Source: Bradyrhizobium sp. B097
GTDB lineage: Bacteria; Pseudomonadota; Alphaproteobacteria; Rhizobiales; Xanthobacteraceae
Assembly: GCF_038957035.1 (NCBI RefSeq)
Contig: NZ_CP152412.1
Span: forward strand, 8,800,501-8,864,500
Direction of reading: 5' to 3'
DNA: 64,000 bases
Positions 8,145 to 17,300 of the stretch are shown piece by piece. How positions within the stretch are numbered: position 1 is the stretch's first letter; the number at the start of each line of letters is the position of its first letter. The notes under the pieces were generated by a model. The model saw only the letters and a program-made list of their open reading frames with translations. It did no database searches and was not told the origin of the DNA. The translations under genes and the position numbers were made by a program.

Positions 8145-9659
8145 ATGGCTTCAGGGCATATTCGCCGTGTTGGGGTCGCGAAAATCGCCCGGTGGGTGTG
8201 GAGCTCGGACTTGACTCATCGCACGCTCGTACGCGCGCTTCTGACTTCGGCGGTCCTCGCCGCGGGTGTCATGCTCGCCGGCTGTGACAGCGACCAGATC
8301 TCGCTCGCCCAGAACGCCAAGGCCAACCAGCCGGTCCCGCCGAAGCTCGTCGCTGCCATGACCGAGAAGGACATGGACATGCAGTCGCCGATCCTGGTGC
8401 GGCTGTTCAAGCAGGAGGCCGAGCTCGAGGTCTGGAAGCAGACCCGCTCCGGCCAGTTCGCACTGCTCAAGACCTATCCGATCTGCCGCTGGTCGGGCGA
8501 TCTCGGCCCGAAGGTCCGTGAGGGCGACCGCCAGGCGCCCGAAGGGTTCTACTCGATCAACCCGAGCCAGATGAATCCGCAGTCGGCCTATTATTTGTCG
8601 TTCAACACCGGCTATCCCAACGCGTTCGACAAGGCGCTCGGCCGCACCGGCTCGCAGTTGATGGTGCATGGCGACTGTTCCTCGCGCGGCTGCTACGCGA
8701 TGACCGACGAGCAGATCGCGGAAATCTATTCGCTCGGCCGCGAGTCGTTCTTCGGCGGCCAGAAGGCGTTCCAGCTGCAGGCCTATCCGTTCCGGATGAC
8801 GCCGGTGAACATGGCCAAGCACCGCAACAATCCGAACATGCCTTTCTGGAAGATGATCAAGGAAGGCTACGATCATTTCGAGGTGACGAAGCAGGAGCCG
8901 AAGGTCGACTTCTGCGAGAAGAAGTACGTGTTCGACGCAGTCAAGGCGCCGAACGCAACGCGCGATCCGGTGTTCGACGCCTCCGCGAAGTGCCCGGCCT
9001 ATGTGATCCCCGAGGAGATCGTGAGCGCCGTGCGCGAGAAGGAGCAGCGGGACGCCGCCGAGACCGCCAAGCTGGTGTCCAAGGGCACGCCCGTGGCGCG
9101 CCTCAACACCGGCATCGACGGCGGCATGAACGCGATCTTCGCCTCGAAGATTCCGGAAGGAAACACCGGTCTGTCCGAAGGCGGCGACAGCCAGGCGCTG
9201 CAATCGATGTCGCTGGCACGCGCGCCCGGCACGATCCCCGGCACGGTCAATCCGCCCAAACCCAATCTCGCGGTCCAGCAGGAAGAGCCTGTGGTGGCGA
9301 CGACGTCGTCGACTGCCCGCGTCGCCTCGGCCAACACGTCCGACAAATCCGAAGGTTTCTTCTCCAGCTTTGCCCAAAAGGTCGGTATCGGCGGCACCGC
9401 CGACGCCAGCAAGACCACCGCAGCGGCTCCGGTCGCGGCCGCACCCGCCAAGCCGAAGGTCGCCGAGGCCAAGCCGCAATCGGTGGTTCGCGTCGCACCG
9501 AAGGCCGAGCCGAAGCAGGCCGCCAAGCCCGCGCCGAAGCCGCAGGCAACCAGCACCGCCGCCGCCGCGCCGGCCGCGACACCGTCGACCCAGCTCGCCG
9601 GCTCCGCACCTGTCGTGCAGACCAACTCGTTCGACACCCGCTTCTCCGCGGTGAAGTAA
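8145..9659 (+). CDS. Murein L,D-transpeptidase lipoprotein (YkuD/YafK type)
   Basis: About 504 residues. A lipobox (LAAGVMLAGC) near residue 40 marks an exported lipoprotein. The YkuD catalytic motif is clear: MVHGDCSSRGCYAMTDEQI, with His and the nucleophilic Cys. Family members form or cleave 3-3 cross-links or attach proteins to peptidoglycan. Upstream of the motif lie EVWKQTRSGQFALLKTYPIC and GDRQAPEGFYSI, typical of the YafK branch. The last 170 residues are a low-complexity Ala/Lys/Pro-rich tail. Start is uncertain: ATG 8145 has a weak upstream GAAGG; a GTG at 8088 is an alternative. Confidence 0.85.
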   Translation: MASGHIRRVGVAKIARWVWSSDLTHRTLVRALLTSAVLAAGVMLAGCDSDQISLAQNAKANQPVPPKLVAAMTEKDMDMQSPILVRLFKQEAELEVWKQTRSGQFALLKTYPICRWSGDLGPKVREGDRQAPEGFYSINPSQMNPQSAYYLSFNTGYPNAFDKALGRTGSQLMVHGDCSSRGCYAMTDEQIAEIYSLGRESFFGGQKAFQLQAYPFRMTPVNMAKHRNNPNMPFWKMIKEGYDHFEVTKQEPKVDFCEKKYVFDAVKAPNATRDPVFDASAKCPAYVIPEEIVSAVREKEQRDAAETAKLVSKGTPVARLNTGIDGGMNAIFASKIPEGNTGLSEGGDSQALQSMSLARAPGTIPGTVNPPKPNLAVQQEEPVVATTSSTARVASANTSDKSEGFFSSFAQKVGIGGTADASKTTAAAPVAAAPAKPKVAEAKPQSVVRVAPKAEPKQAAKPAPKPQATSTAAAAPAATPSTQLAGSAPVVQTNSFDTRFSAVK

Positions 9660-9721
9660 GCGCGGCCGGCTTGCGCCGCGGCGCTCGTCGTCTCCAATCA
9701 ACACTTCGAACAGCACAAGGT

Positions 9722-9844
9722 GTCGTCCCTGCGAAAGCAGGGACCCATAACCACAGGGCCGCGTTGTTGAAGCGCGCTGTGGCCACAGCTTTTCAAGACA
9801 ATTCGCATTCGTGGTTATGGGTCCCAGCTCAAGGCTGGGACGAC
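9722..9844. repeat. Large palindromic element, 'GTCGTCCCTGC' family
   Basis: Left arm GTCGTCCCTGCGAAAGCAGG then GACCCATAACCACA; right arm GTGGTTATGGGTCCCAGC then TCAAGGCTGGGACGAC. Both arms are of the 'CATAACCAC' type. The right-hand hairpin has diverged (CAGCTCAAGGCTG instead of CTGCTTTCGCAG) yet remains self-complementary, which points to selection for, or conversion of, each arm's own hairpin. The rest of the gene-free stretch 9660-9996 holds nothing I recognise. Confidence 0.85.
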
Positions 9845-9996
9845 ATCGAATGTGTTGCTCGGCCAGTGGGGCGCAGGTCCGCATTCTCGCGACTTGCCCT
9901 CTCAATCATGGCCGCCCTTCGCCCCCACATTCCTCTTGCCAACCACGCGTAGATGATCGCCAGATCGTGCACGCGGGGCACGGCCGGGAGATTGCG

Positions 9997-10374
9997 ATGG
10001 ACGATCACACCGTACGCACGGCACTGCAGCGCCATTGGGACGCGTCCGACGCGAGCGACTTCGAGCGCGAACATGAGATCTATCGCGAGGATGCGGTGCT
10101 CGACTATCCGCAATCGGGCGAGCGGATCCGCGGCCGGCGCAACATTCAGCAGAGCCGGACGGTGCAGCCGAACAAGAAGCGCTTCACGATCCGGCGCATG
10201 ATCGGCAGCGGCGATCTGTGGATCACCGAGTACATCCTCACCTATGACGACCGGCCATCTTACGTGGTGAGCATCATGGAGTTCCGCGAAGGTCTGGTCG
10301 CGCACGAAACGCAGTACTTCGCCGACCGGTTTGAGCCGGCGCCCTCGCGCGCGCATCTTATCGAGCGCGAATGA
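9997..10374 (+). CDS. NTF2-like (SnoaL-type) small protein
   Basis: 125 residues. The pattern HWDASDASDFEREHEIYRED then AVLDYPQSGERIRGRRNI, TEYILTYDDRPSYVVSIMEF and ETQYFADRFEPAPSRA matches SnoaL-like/NTF2 cone folds, which may be small enzymes (isomerase, hydrolase) or ligand binders. No catalytic triad can be assigned. A GGGAG sits seven bases upstream of ATG 9997. It precedes the amine oxidase gene by 313 bases, so a shared function is possible but unproven. Confidence 0.75.
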   Translation: MDDHTVRTALQRHWDASDASDFEREHEIYREDAVLDYPQSGERIRGRRNIQQSRTVQPNKKRFTIRRMIGSGDLWITEYILTYDDRPSYVVSIMEFREGLVAHETQYFADRFEPAPSRAHLIERE

Positions 10375-10687
10375 GCGCAGGCCTCACGACGTTCCTCGTG
10401 GGATCTGTTCAACGCCAATGCATATGGATGCCACTGCCGATCATCGCGGTGCGTGACCCCGCGCGATGACGGTCGCGCCAATCCCACATGACGCGACGAT
10501 GAACATTTCAGGCAACAAGTTTGGAACGCTTGAACTGATTGTCAGGAATCGTCGCCAGTGTGATACTCAACGATGCAACCAAGGGTACCGCGAAGTTCCC
10601 TGACGATGTGCACGTCACCGGGATTTGCGACAGTTACGAGACGGTCTGCGTGTGCGTAGCTGGCCTGAAGAATCCGGAGGGTCACAC
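10375..10687. other. Gene-free stretch upstream of the amine oxidase
   Basis: 313 bases without a convincing coding frame. It presumably holds the promoter of the amine oxidase-cytochrome c operon. A short dyad GTGCAC sits near 10608 within CGATGTGCACGTCACC, and the SD GGAGG lies just before 10688. No terminator for the preceding gene is evident. Confidence 0.4.
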
Positions 10688-12283
10688 ATGAACGATCAGA
10701 ATTCATCCTCCTTCACGCGCAGAAATTTACTGTCGATGATTGGGGCGACCACGAGCGCGGCGGTGCTCTATCAGGCCATGAGCAGCCTCGGGCACGCCGC
10801 GGAGTCCGACTTTACCGATCCGATCAAACTTGAAGGTGCGCCGAAAGGCGCTTCGGTCGTCGTCCTTGGCGCCGGCCTTGCCGGCATGACGGCCGCGCTC
10901 GAATTGAGCAAGGCGGGCTACAAGGTGACCGTGCTCGAATATCGCGAGCGCGCCGGCGGCCGCTCGTGGACACTGCGCGGCGGCGACACCTACACCGAGC
11001 TCGGCGGCTTCACGCAGACCTGCAACTTCGACAAGGGGCTCTATATCAATCCCGGGCCATGGCGCATTCCCTATCATCACCGCGCCCTGCTCTATTACTG
11101 CGGACAGCTTGGCGTGAAGCTGGAGGCGTTCGTCGAACACAACGTCAATGCTTATCTGCATCACAGCAACGCCTTTGGCGGCAAGCCGCAGCGCTGGCGC
11201 CATATCATGTCCGACTTCAACGGCTATGTATCGGAGTTGCTGGCGAAGGCGGCCAATGCCGACAAGCTCGACGAGCCCGTGAGCAAGGAAGACCGCGAGA
11301 TCCTGCTCGAATCCCTGCGCACCTGGGGCGCGCTCGACAAGAACTATAAATACAGCGCGGCCACGGCAAGCGCCCTGCGCGGCAATGACAAGGACCCGGG
11401 CGGCGGTCCCGACGGCGCACCGACGCCGTCTACCCCGATCTCACGCGAGGATATCCTGCATTCCCGGCTGTGGAGCTATCTGAACTTCCCGCTCACTTAC
11501 GAATATGGGCAAACCCTGTTCCAGCCCGTTGGCGGCATGGAAAGGATTGCGGAAGCCTTTGCGGCCAAGGTCAACCATCTCATCACGTTCAACGTCAAGG
11601 TCACCGAGATTGCCCAGGGCAATGACGGCGTCACCATCAGTTATTCCAGTGCAAAGGGCGACGGACCCACGCAGCAGCTCAAGGCGGATTGGTGCGTCTG
11701 CACGATTCCGTTGTCGGTCCTCAGCCAGATCAAGGCCAACTTCTCCTCCAGCATGCAGGCCGCCATCGAGGCCGTGCCATACGCGCCGTCGACCAAGGTC
11801 GGCCTGCAGTTCAAGCGCCGGTTCTGGGAACAGGACGAGGCGATCTATGGCGGCATCAGCTTCACCGACCTTCCGATCGGGCAGATATCCTACCCCAGCA
11901 CGGATTATCTGAGCCCCGGCAAGGGCGTGCTGCTCGGCGCTTATGTCTTTGGCGTCGCCGGGGTCGAGTTCACCGCGCTGGCGCCGGAAGACCGCGTCAA
12001 GCGCGCGCTCGAACATGGCAGCAAGCTGCATCCGCAGATGATGACAGAATTCGACAATGGCATCGCCGTGTCCTGGCATCGCGTGCCCTGGACCCTAGGC
12101 TGCTTCGGCATGTGGAAGCAGAATACGCGGCGCGATCACTACAAGAACCTGTGCGCCATCGACGGGCGCGTCGTCCTCGCCGGCGAGCATTGCTCCTACG
12201 TCAACGCCTGGCAGGAGGGCGCCATCCTGTCTTCGCTCTCCGCCATTGAGCGCCTGCACAAGCGCGCGGTTGGAGGAAACTGA
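10688..12283 (+). CDS. Tat-exported flavin amine oxidase
   Basis: 531 residues. The N terminus carries a twin-arginine signal (SFTRRNLLSMIGATTSAAVL), so the folded FAD protein is probably exported. The FAD-binding Rossmann motif follows (VVVLGAGLAGMTAALELSKA then TVLEYRERAGGRSW, with the FAD ribose-binding Glu), and the C-terminal flavin motif is VVLAGEHCSYVNAWQEGAIL. The middle resembles bacterial L-amino-acid/monoamine oxidases; the substrate cannot be read. ATG 10688 has an ideal GGAGG. A cytochrome c gene starts one base after its TGA, suggesting that electrons go to cytochrome c rather than oxygen, as known for nicotine oxidoreductase NicA2 with CycN. Confidence 0.88.
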   Translation: MNDQNSSSFTRRNLLSMIGATTSAAVLYQAMSSLGHAAESDFTDPIKLEGAPKGASVVVLGAGLAGMTAALELSKAGYKVTVLEYRERAGGRSWTLRGGDTYTELGGFTQTCNFDKGLYINPGPWRIPYHHRALLYYCGQLGVKLEAFVEHNVNAYLHHSNAFGGKPQRWRHIMSDFNGYVSELLAKAANADKLDEPVSKEDREILLESLRTWGALDKNYKYSAATASALRGNDKDPGGGPDGAPTPSTPISREDILHSRLWSYLNFPLTYEYGQTLFQPVGGMERIAEAFAAKVNHLITFNVKVTEIAQGNDGVTISYSSAKGDGPTQQLKADWCVCTIPLSVLSQIKANFSSSMQAAIEAVPYAPSTKVGLQFKRRFWEQDEAIYGGISFTDLPIGQISYPSTDYLSPGKGVLLGAYVFGVAGVEFTALAPEDRVKRALEHGSKLHPQMMTEFDNGIAVSWHRVPWTLGCFGMWKQNTRRDHYKNLCAIDGRVVLAGEHCSYVNAWQEGAILSSLSAIERLHKRAVGGN

Positions 12284-12284
12284 C

Positions 12285-12758
12285 ATGATCGGCAGCAGCA
12301 TTTCATTTCGCGGTGTCCCCGGCGCACAGCGCGCGTCCCGATGCCTCGCGATCGGCCTGATGGCGATGGCGGCGATCAGCTTTCCTGCGCGGACCGGCCT
12401 TGCGGATTCGGCGGGCGTGGTCGGCGCCAACAATTTCGCGGCAAGGGACGGCAAGACGCTCTATGCGACCATCTGCCAGGGCTGCCACATGCCCGACGGC
12501 AAGGGCGCGGTTGGCGCAGGTGCCTATCCCGCGCTCGCCGGCAACAAGAACCTCGAGAGCGCAGGCTATCCGATCTATCTGGTTCTCTACGGGCAAAAAG
12601 CCATGCCTGGCTTTGGTGGCTTCCTGGACGACGACCAGGTCGCAGCTGTCGTGAACTATGTCCGCAGCAATTTCGGCAATAGCTACACCGACAAGGCCTC
12701 CAGCGACGACGTGAAGTCCAGCCGTCAGCCGAACGCCATCTACTCGACGCTGGACTGA
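12285..12758 (+). CDS. Class I cytochrome c, partner of the amine oxidase
   Basis: 157 residues with a signal peptide (hydrophobic LAIGLMAMAAISFPA, cleavage probably after GLADS), a heme c attachment site CQGCH within LYATICQGCHMPDGKGA, and a likely axial Met in GQKAMPGFGGFLDDDQ. This is the usual short class I fold with a C-terminal helix (VAAVVNYVRSNF). It is separated from the amine oxidase stop by a single base, so the two are translated from one message. The protein probably carries electrons from the flavoenzyme to a terminal oxidase in the periplasm. Confidence 0.92.
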   Translation: MIGSSISFRGVPGAQRASRCLAIGLMAMAAISFPARTGLADSAGVVGANNFAARDGKTLYATICQGCHMPDGKGAVGAGAYPALAGNKNLESAGYPIYLVLYGQKAMPGFGGFLDDDQVAAVVNYVRSNFGNSYTDKASSDDVKSSRQPNAIYSTLD

Positions 12759-12824
12759 AGCAACCTGCCGGATGGCGCCGCCCGCCGTCGCCCGCATCCA
12801 ACACGCTGCGCCGGCGGGTCGCGG

Positions 12825-13055
12825 TTACATGCCGTGGCTCTCAAAGACCTTCTTGCAGCTCGAGCTCAGGCTGGCCCGCTTCATCTGAAGGCAGCTCTGC
12901 ACGGCGCCGTCATTGCCGAGGTCCTTGCGGCAAAAGCGCTGTGCATCGCGCGAGCACGCGGATTGTTCCGACTTGGTGCCGGAATGCTGTGCCAGCGCGG
13001 CACCGCTGCTCATCACGGCAGCAGCACAAAGGGTTATGATCGAGAGATAACGCAT
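12825..13055 (-). CDS. Small exported Cys-rich repeat protein (GLG1/FGFR-type repeat)
   Basis: 76 residues with a signal peptide (YLSIITLCAAAVMSSGAALA) and one compact cysteine module: ACSRDAQRFCRKDLG, then VQSCLQMKRASLSSSCKK. The C-x5-C...C-L-x8-C spacing matches the 'cysteine-rich repeat' also found in Golgi apparatus protein 1. Function in bacteria is unknown. The start has a good GGAGG nine bases upstream. It converges with the cytochrome gene and is divergent from the AraC regulator. Confidence 0.75.
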   Translation of the reverse strand: MRYLSIITLCAAAVMSSGAALAQHSGTKSEQSACSRDAQRFCRKDLGNDGAVQSCLQMKRASLSSSCKKVFESHGM

Positions 13056-13291
13056 TGGTGAATTCCTCCCGCGGCCCAACGGCAGCCGGCGCTGTTCGTT
13101 CCTGTGGAACCGCAGTTCCTCTGCTTCGGCAATGGATGAGCCGGCAGGCAAGCTCCTTGACCCAATCCGCGTCGCATCCACGATCTGCGGTCGCAAATGC
13201 CCCGGAGCGATCATCGACTTGTGCTTCGGGCTCCATGAGACCCCGAGGGGTTGAAACGGACACCCGAAGCGACTAGGTCCGGCCGTGCAGC

Positions 13292-14134
13292 ATGGTTGGA
13301 TCGACATTCATACGGCCTGCTCCCAAGCTCGCCAGTGCCGTTGAGGCAATCTGGGACGTCGATGTCCCTGCCGCCGAGGCAACAGCTCTGACGGTCAGAG
13401 TCCTGCCGACCGTATTTCCCCTCCTGGTCGTCCATTACCGAGATCCGATGGTGTCGGACAGGCCGGGCAAGTCCGGCCATTATCGGCAAGTTGTGACGGG
13501 GGTCCAAAGCCGCGCCATCACCATCCGCCCATTGGGTTCCATCGGAGCCGCCCTCGTGCGCCTCAGGCCGGAGGCGGCCTCGCTTCTGTTCGGTGAAGCC
13601 CTCCATGAATTCACGGATGTCAATATTCCGCTCAGCGACGTCTTCGGCACCACAAGAGTGTCGCTGCTGGGGGAGGCATTGGCCGAGGCTCGCAGCGCAG
13701 CCGCGCGGGCCGAGGTGCTCGAAGACTTTCTGACCGGGCAGATGCGCGACCGCGCCCCCGATCCGCTCGTGCGTCGCGCCGTTCTTGACCTGCTCGGTGA
13801 CCCCCGAGTGTCGGTGCGACAACTGGCGTCCCAGCTTGATATCAGCGAGCGCCAGCTGTCTCGCCGCTTCAAGCTACTGGTCGGTACCAACCCGAAGCAA
13901 TTCGCGCGCGTCGTGCGCATGGGGAACGTCATCGGGTCGCGACGCTTCGGAGGAGCCTGGGCGGACATCGCCTATGCGTGCGGGTTCAACGATCAGGCCC
14001 ATCTTGTCAACGAGTTCAAGTCAATGACGGGCAAGCCGCCCGGAGCCTTCTTCCGCGCAGCGGCGACGCCGGAACATCAGAGGCTCAACGCCTCGCTCGC
14101 CACGTCCGATTTCTACAATACGTTCGTGGCCTGA
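13292..14134 (+). CDS. AraC family transcriptional regulator
   Basis: 280 residues. The C-terminal AraC/XylS double helix-turn-helix is clear (about 165-255): VSVRQLASQLDISERQLSRR, then GGAWADIAYACGFNDQAHLV and NEFKSMTGKPPGAFFR. The N-terminal half (PAPKLASAVEAIWDVDVPAA...) is of the type found in regulators with an uncharacterised sensor domain. Its target is unknown; candidates by position are the downstream cupin (44 bases later, same strand) and the upstream amine oxidase operon. Confidence 0.9.
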   Translation: MVGSTFIRPAPKLASAVEAIWDVDVPAAEATALTVRVLPTVFPLLVVHYRDPMVSDRPGKSGHYRQVVTGVQSRAITIRPLGSIGAALVRLRPEAASLLFGEALHEFTDVNIPLSDVFGTTRVSLLGEALAEARSAAARAEVLEDFLTGQMRDRAPDPLVRRAVLDLLGDPRVSVRQLASQLDISERQLSRRFKLLVGTNPKQFARVVRMGNVIGSRRFGGAWADIAYACGFNDQAHLVNEFKSMTGKPPGAFFRAAATPEHQRLNASLATSDFYNTFVA

Positions 14135-14178
14135 TCGGCGAGCCTTTCGACTCCCGTTACCTACCGCCGGATCGATCA

Positions 14179-14751
14179 ATGACTCTCAGTATGTCCATCG
14201 AGCGAGGTCTCACGCTCGTCAACGCCTTCAACAAGGAAACCTTCATCTTTTCGGGACCGCTGGACGATCCAACGACCGCGCGCTTCGATCTGCGTCTCGA
14301 GCAGGGCGGCTCCGGTGGCGGCAATGCCCTGGTGCACGTCCATCCAGGCGCGGACGAGCATTTTTTGGTCAGAAAGGGACGCATCAAGGTCGTGATATCG
14401 GGCAAGGAACAATCGATCGGGCCGGGTGAGCGCGCTGTCGTGCCGCGTGGGCAGCCGCATTTCTTCGCCAACGCCGGTGAAGAACCCGCCGAGTTCACCG
14501 TCGAGTTCACCCCGGCTCAGCAGCACCTGCGGTTCTTTGCGAATTTTGCCAGCATCGCGGCAAAGCGAACACACTGGTTCTCCAAGCAAGGCGACCCGCA
14601 CTTTCTCCTGATCGCGCTGCTCCTGCATACCTATCGCAATCACCTCTACCTCGCCGGCCCGCCAATCCTGCTGCAGAAGATCCTGTTTCGGATCCTGGCG
14701 CCGCTTGCCCGGCTCAAGGGGTACCGCATGGAAATCGACCCGGCCGGTTGA
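14179..14751 (+). CDS. Cupin-domain protein
   Basis: 190 residues with a single N-terminal cupin (about 20-115). The metal-site motif reads ALVHVHPGADEHFLVRKGRI and the second motif GERAVVPRGQPHFFANAGEE. The C-terminal 70 residues are rich in hydrophobic helices (LLIALLLHTYRNHLYLAGPP), which may associate with a membrane. It follows the AraC regulator on the same strand. The stop lies 11 bases from that of the converging ABC ATPase. No substrate can be assigned. Confidence 0.75.
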   Translation: MTLSMSIERGLTLVNAFNKETFIFSGPLDDPTTARFDLRLEQGGSGGGNALVHVHPGADEHFLVRKGRIKVVISGKEQSIGPGERAVVPRGQPHFFANAGEEPAEFTVEFTPAQQHLRFFANFASIAAKRTHWFSKQGDPHFLLIALLLHTYRNHLYLAGPPILLQKILFRILAPLARLKGYRMEIDPAG

Positions 14752-14762
14752 CGCCGCCCCTG

Positions 14763-15464
14763 CTACGGCGCCAGATACCGCAACAGTTCGGGATCGTTCC
14801 GCACCTCGCTGGCGCCGCCCTGAAGCGCGACGCGGCCGCGGTCCAGCACATAGGCATAGTCGGCGACGCGCAGCGCGAGGTCGAGATGCTGCTCGACGAT
14901 CACGACCGAGATGCTCTTGGCGAGCTCGATCAGCCGCTCGGTGATCTCCTCGATCACGCCGATCCAGACGCCTTCGGTCGGCTCGTCCAACAGCAGCAGT
15001 TTCGGATTGCCGAGCATGGCGCGGCCGATCGCCAGCATCTTGCGCTCGCCGCCTGACAACGTGCCGGCCGGCTGGTCGAGGCGCTGGCCGAGCTTCGGGA
15101 AGATCGCCAGCACGCGATCGACCGCGCCGGCATCCGAATTGGTCAGCGAGCCGACCGCGAGGTTGTCGCGCACCGACAGGCGGGCGAACACCGAATGCTC
15201 CTGCGGCACATAGCCGATGCCGGAGCGCACGCGCTCCTCGGTGCGACGCCGCGTGATGTCGCGGCCGTCGAAGAACAACTCTCCCGTTGTGCTTGCGAGC
15301 TCGCCGACGATGGTCTTCATCAGCGTGGTTTTGCCGGCGCCGTTGCGGCCGAGCACGGCAACGCCGCCGCGCCAGGGAATGCCGATGTTGACATCGAACA
15401 GGACCTGGCTGCGGCCATAACCGGCATCGAGATGCCGGATATCGAGGAAGGACTGATCAGGCAC
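14763..15464 (-). CDS. ABC transporter ATP-binding protein, LivF/UrtE type
   Basis: 233 residues. Walker A GRNGAGKTT, Q-loop YVPQEHSVF, signature LSGGERKML and Walker B LLLLDEPTEG are all intact; VEQH carries the switch histidine. The sequence EGVWIGVIEEI after Walker B resembles the urea/branched-chain amide branch (UrtE). It is the last gene of the minus-strand amide transport operon and overlaps the second ATPase by eight bases. The heterodimer powers uptake through the two permeases upstream. Confidence 0.92.
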   Translation of the reverse strand: MPDQSFLDIRHLDAGYGRSQVLFDVNIGIPWRGGVAVLGRNGAGKTTLMKTIVGELASTTGELFFDGRDITRRRTEERVRSGIGYVPQEHSVFARLSVRDNLAVGSLTNSDAGAVDRVLAIFPKLGQRLDQPAGTLSGGERKMLAIGRAMLGNPKLLLLDEPTEGVWIGVIEEITERLIELAKSISVVIVEQHLDLALRVADYAYVLDRGRVALQGGASEVRNDPELLRYLAP

Positions 15465-16191
15465 GGCGAAGATAAATCTCCTGGACGCTCTTGTTGGCCT
15501 GGATTTCCGCGACCGTCCCCGACGCCAGCACCTTGCCCTGGTCGAGCACCGTGAGGCGGTCGCAGATGTCGCGGATGAAATCGAGGTCGTGTTCGACGAT
15601 GACGAGCGAGCAATGCTGCTTGATCGGCTGCAACAGCTCGCCGGTGACGCGGCGCTCCTCGAGGCTCATGCCGCCGGTCGGCTCGTCCAGCAGCAACAGC
15701 CGCGGCTTGCCGGCGAGCGCCATCGCGATCTCGAGCCATTGCTGCTGGCCGTGCGACAGTGCCGCGGCCGGGTCATACGCCCGATCGGCGAGACGGAACT
15801 GGGTCAGCATCGTCATCACCTGATCGTGCAGCCTGTCGCGGGTGCGCGACAGCACGAGATCGAACAGCGACGAATGCGCCTGCAACGCCAGCAAGATGTT
15901 GTCGTACAACGTCAGCGTCGGCAGCACCGAGGTGATCTGGAATTTCAGACTCATGCCGGCGCGGGCGCGCTCGGTCGGCGTGAACGCGGTGATGTCGGTG
16001 TTGATGAAGGAGACCTTGCCCGTGGTCGGCACCTCGGCGCCGGCGACGCATTTCATCAGCGTGCTCTTGCCCGAGCCGTTGGGGCCGATCAGGCCATGAA
16101 ACTCGTTCTCGCCGACGGTCAGCGCCGCACCGTCGAGCGCGGTGAGCTTGCCGTACACCTTGCTGATGCCTGACGCCTCAAGGAGCGGCAT
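15457..16191 (-). CDS. ABC transporter ATP-binding protein, LivG/UrtD type
   Basis: 244 residues. Walker A GPNGSGKST, Walker B LLLLDEPTGGM and VEHD switch motif are intact. The signature is LSHGQQQ instead of LSGGQ, a variation seen in the UrtD branch. It overlaps the permease gene by 14 bases and the downstream ATPase gene by 8, so all three are tightly coupled. Confidence 0.92.
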   Translation of the reverse strand: MPLLEASGISKVYGKLTALDGAALTVGENEFHGLIGPNGSGKSTLMKCVAGAEVPTTGKVSFINTDITAFTPTERARAGMSLKFQITSVLPTLTLYDNILLALQAHSSLFDLVLSRTRDRLHDQVMTMLTQFRLADRAYDPAAALSHGQQQWLEIAMALAGKPRLLLLDEPTGGMSLEERRVTGELLQPIKQHCSLVIVEHDLDFIRDICDRLTVLDQGKVLASGTVAEIQANKSVQEIYLRRA

Positions 16192-17293
16192 GGCCGGTCT
16201 CCTTTGGCTTTGGTGCCTTCTTGTTTGGTCCCTTGCCGAAGCTGCCGACCCGCTCGCGCTCGCCGAGCACGAATGAGACCAGCCCGAGCGGGCGGAACAT
16301 GATCACGAGCAGCAGCAGCACGCCGAGGATGATCGGCCAGACATCGCGGTAATTGTCCGACAGCCAGAAGCTGACGCCCTCGATGATCACGGTGCCGATC
16401 ACGGCGCCGATCAGCGTGCCGGAGCCGCCGAACAAGACGTAGAGCACGACCTGGGTCGAGAACACGACGCCCAGCATGTTGGGCCAGACAAATCCTTCGT
16501 GGAAGGCATAGAGGCTGCCGGCGAGACCGGCGATGGTGCCGCCGACCGCGAAGATGATCGCCTTCAGATGCTGCGCCTTGTAGCCGAAGAAGGCGATGCG
16601 CTGCTCGTTCTCGCGCAGGCCGGCGAGCGCGAGGCCGAATTGCGAGCGGACCAGGAAGCGGCAGAGCAGATAGACGACCACGAGGATGCCGAGCACCATG
16701 TAGTAATAGACCGGCCCCTCCTCGAACTCGTAGCTGCCGAGCGTGAGCGGCGGGATCGACGGAATGCCGTTCTGGCCGCCGAGATAATACCAGCCGCGCG
16801 CCAGCCGATCCGCCGCATAGGAGCCGGTCAGGGTGCCGAGCGAGACGAAGATCACGCTCGAGGGATAGCGACCGAGCAAGAGAAAGCCGCCGAGCAGCAG
16901 CGCCGCGGTGAGGCCGATCAGCATGCCGGCGGGCAAGATCAGAAGGATCGAGGTGACGTTGAGGTCGCGCGCCATCAGCGCCACGCCGTAGCCGGCGGCG
17001 CCGAAGAACAGCGCCTGACCGAAGCTCATGATGCCGGCATAGCCCCACACCAGGTCGAACGACAGCGCGAACAGCGCGAGGATCACCACGCGGGTGGCGA
17101 ACACCGTGAGATAATCCTGCAGCACCCATGGCAGGACCAGTGCGATCAGCAGCACCAGCCCTTCCACGATCGGCAGGACCTTCCATCCTGCCGATGCCTG
17201 TCCCGCCGGCGCGCGCGCGGCCGGTGCACCCTCACCTGTCACGACATCCGGTTCCTCACCGATGCGTGCGACGGCCTGCTCTGCTCCACCCAT
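16178..17293 (-). CDS. ABC transporter permease, LivM/UrtC type
   Basis: About 371 residues with roughly eight to ten hydrophobic helices. The conserved LivM segments are present: FALSFDLVWGYAGIMSFGQA, GAAGYGVALMARDLN, NEQRIAFFGYKAQHLKAIIF and LAGSLYAFHEGFVWP, then GTLIGAVIGTVIIEG. The first 40 residues are hydrophilic and Ala/Glu-rich, an extension without known role. Start ATG 17293 lies seven bases after the binding-protein stop; an upstream frame to 17368 would overlap that gene and is less likely. Confidence 0.9.
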   Translation of the reverse strand: MGGAEQAVARIGEEPDVVTGEGAPAARAPAGQASAGWKVLPIVEGLVLLIALVLPWVLQDYLTVFATRVVILALFALSFDLVWGYAGIMSFGQALFFGAAGYGVALMARDLNVTSILLILPAGMLIGLTAALLLGGFLLLGRYPSSVIFVSLGTLTGSYAADRLARGWYYLGGQNGIPSIPPLTLGSYEFEEGPVYYYMVLGILVVVYLLCRFLVRSQFGLALAGLRENEQRIAFFGYKAQHLKAIIFAVGGTIAGLAGSLYAFHEGFVWPNMLGVVFSTQVVLYVLFGGSGTLIGAVIGTVIIEGVSFWLSDNYRDVWPIILGVLLLLVIMFRPLGLVSFVLGERERVGSFGKGPNKKAPKPKETGHAAP

Positions 17294-17300
17294 GGATTGC

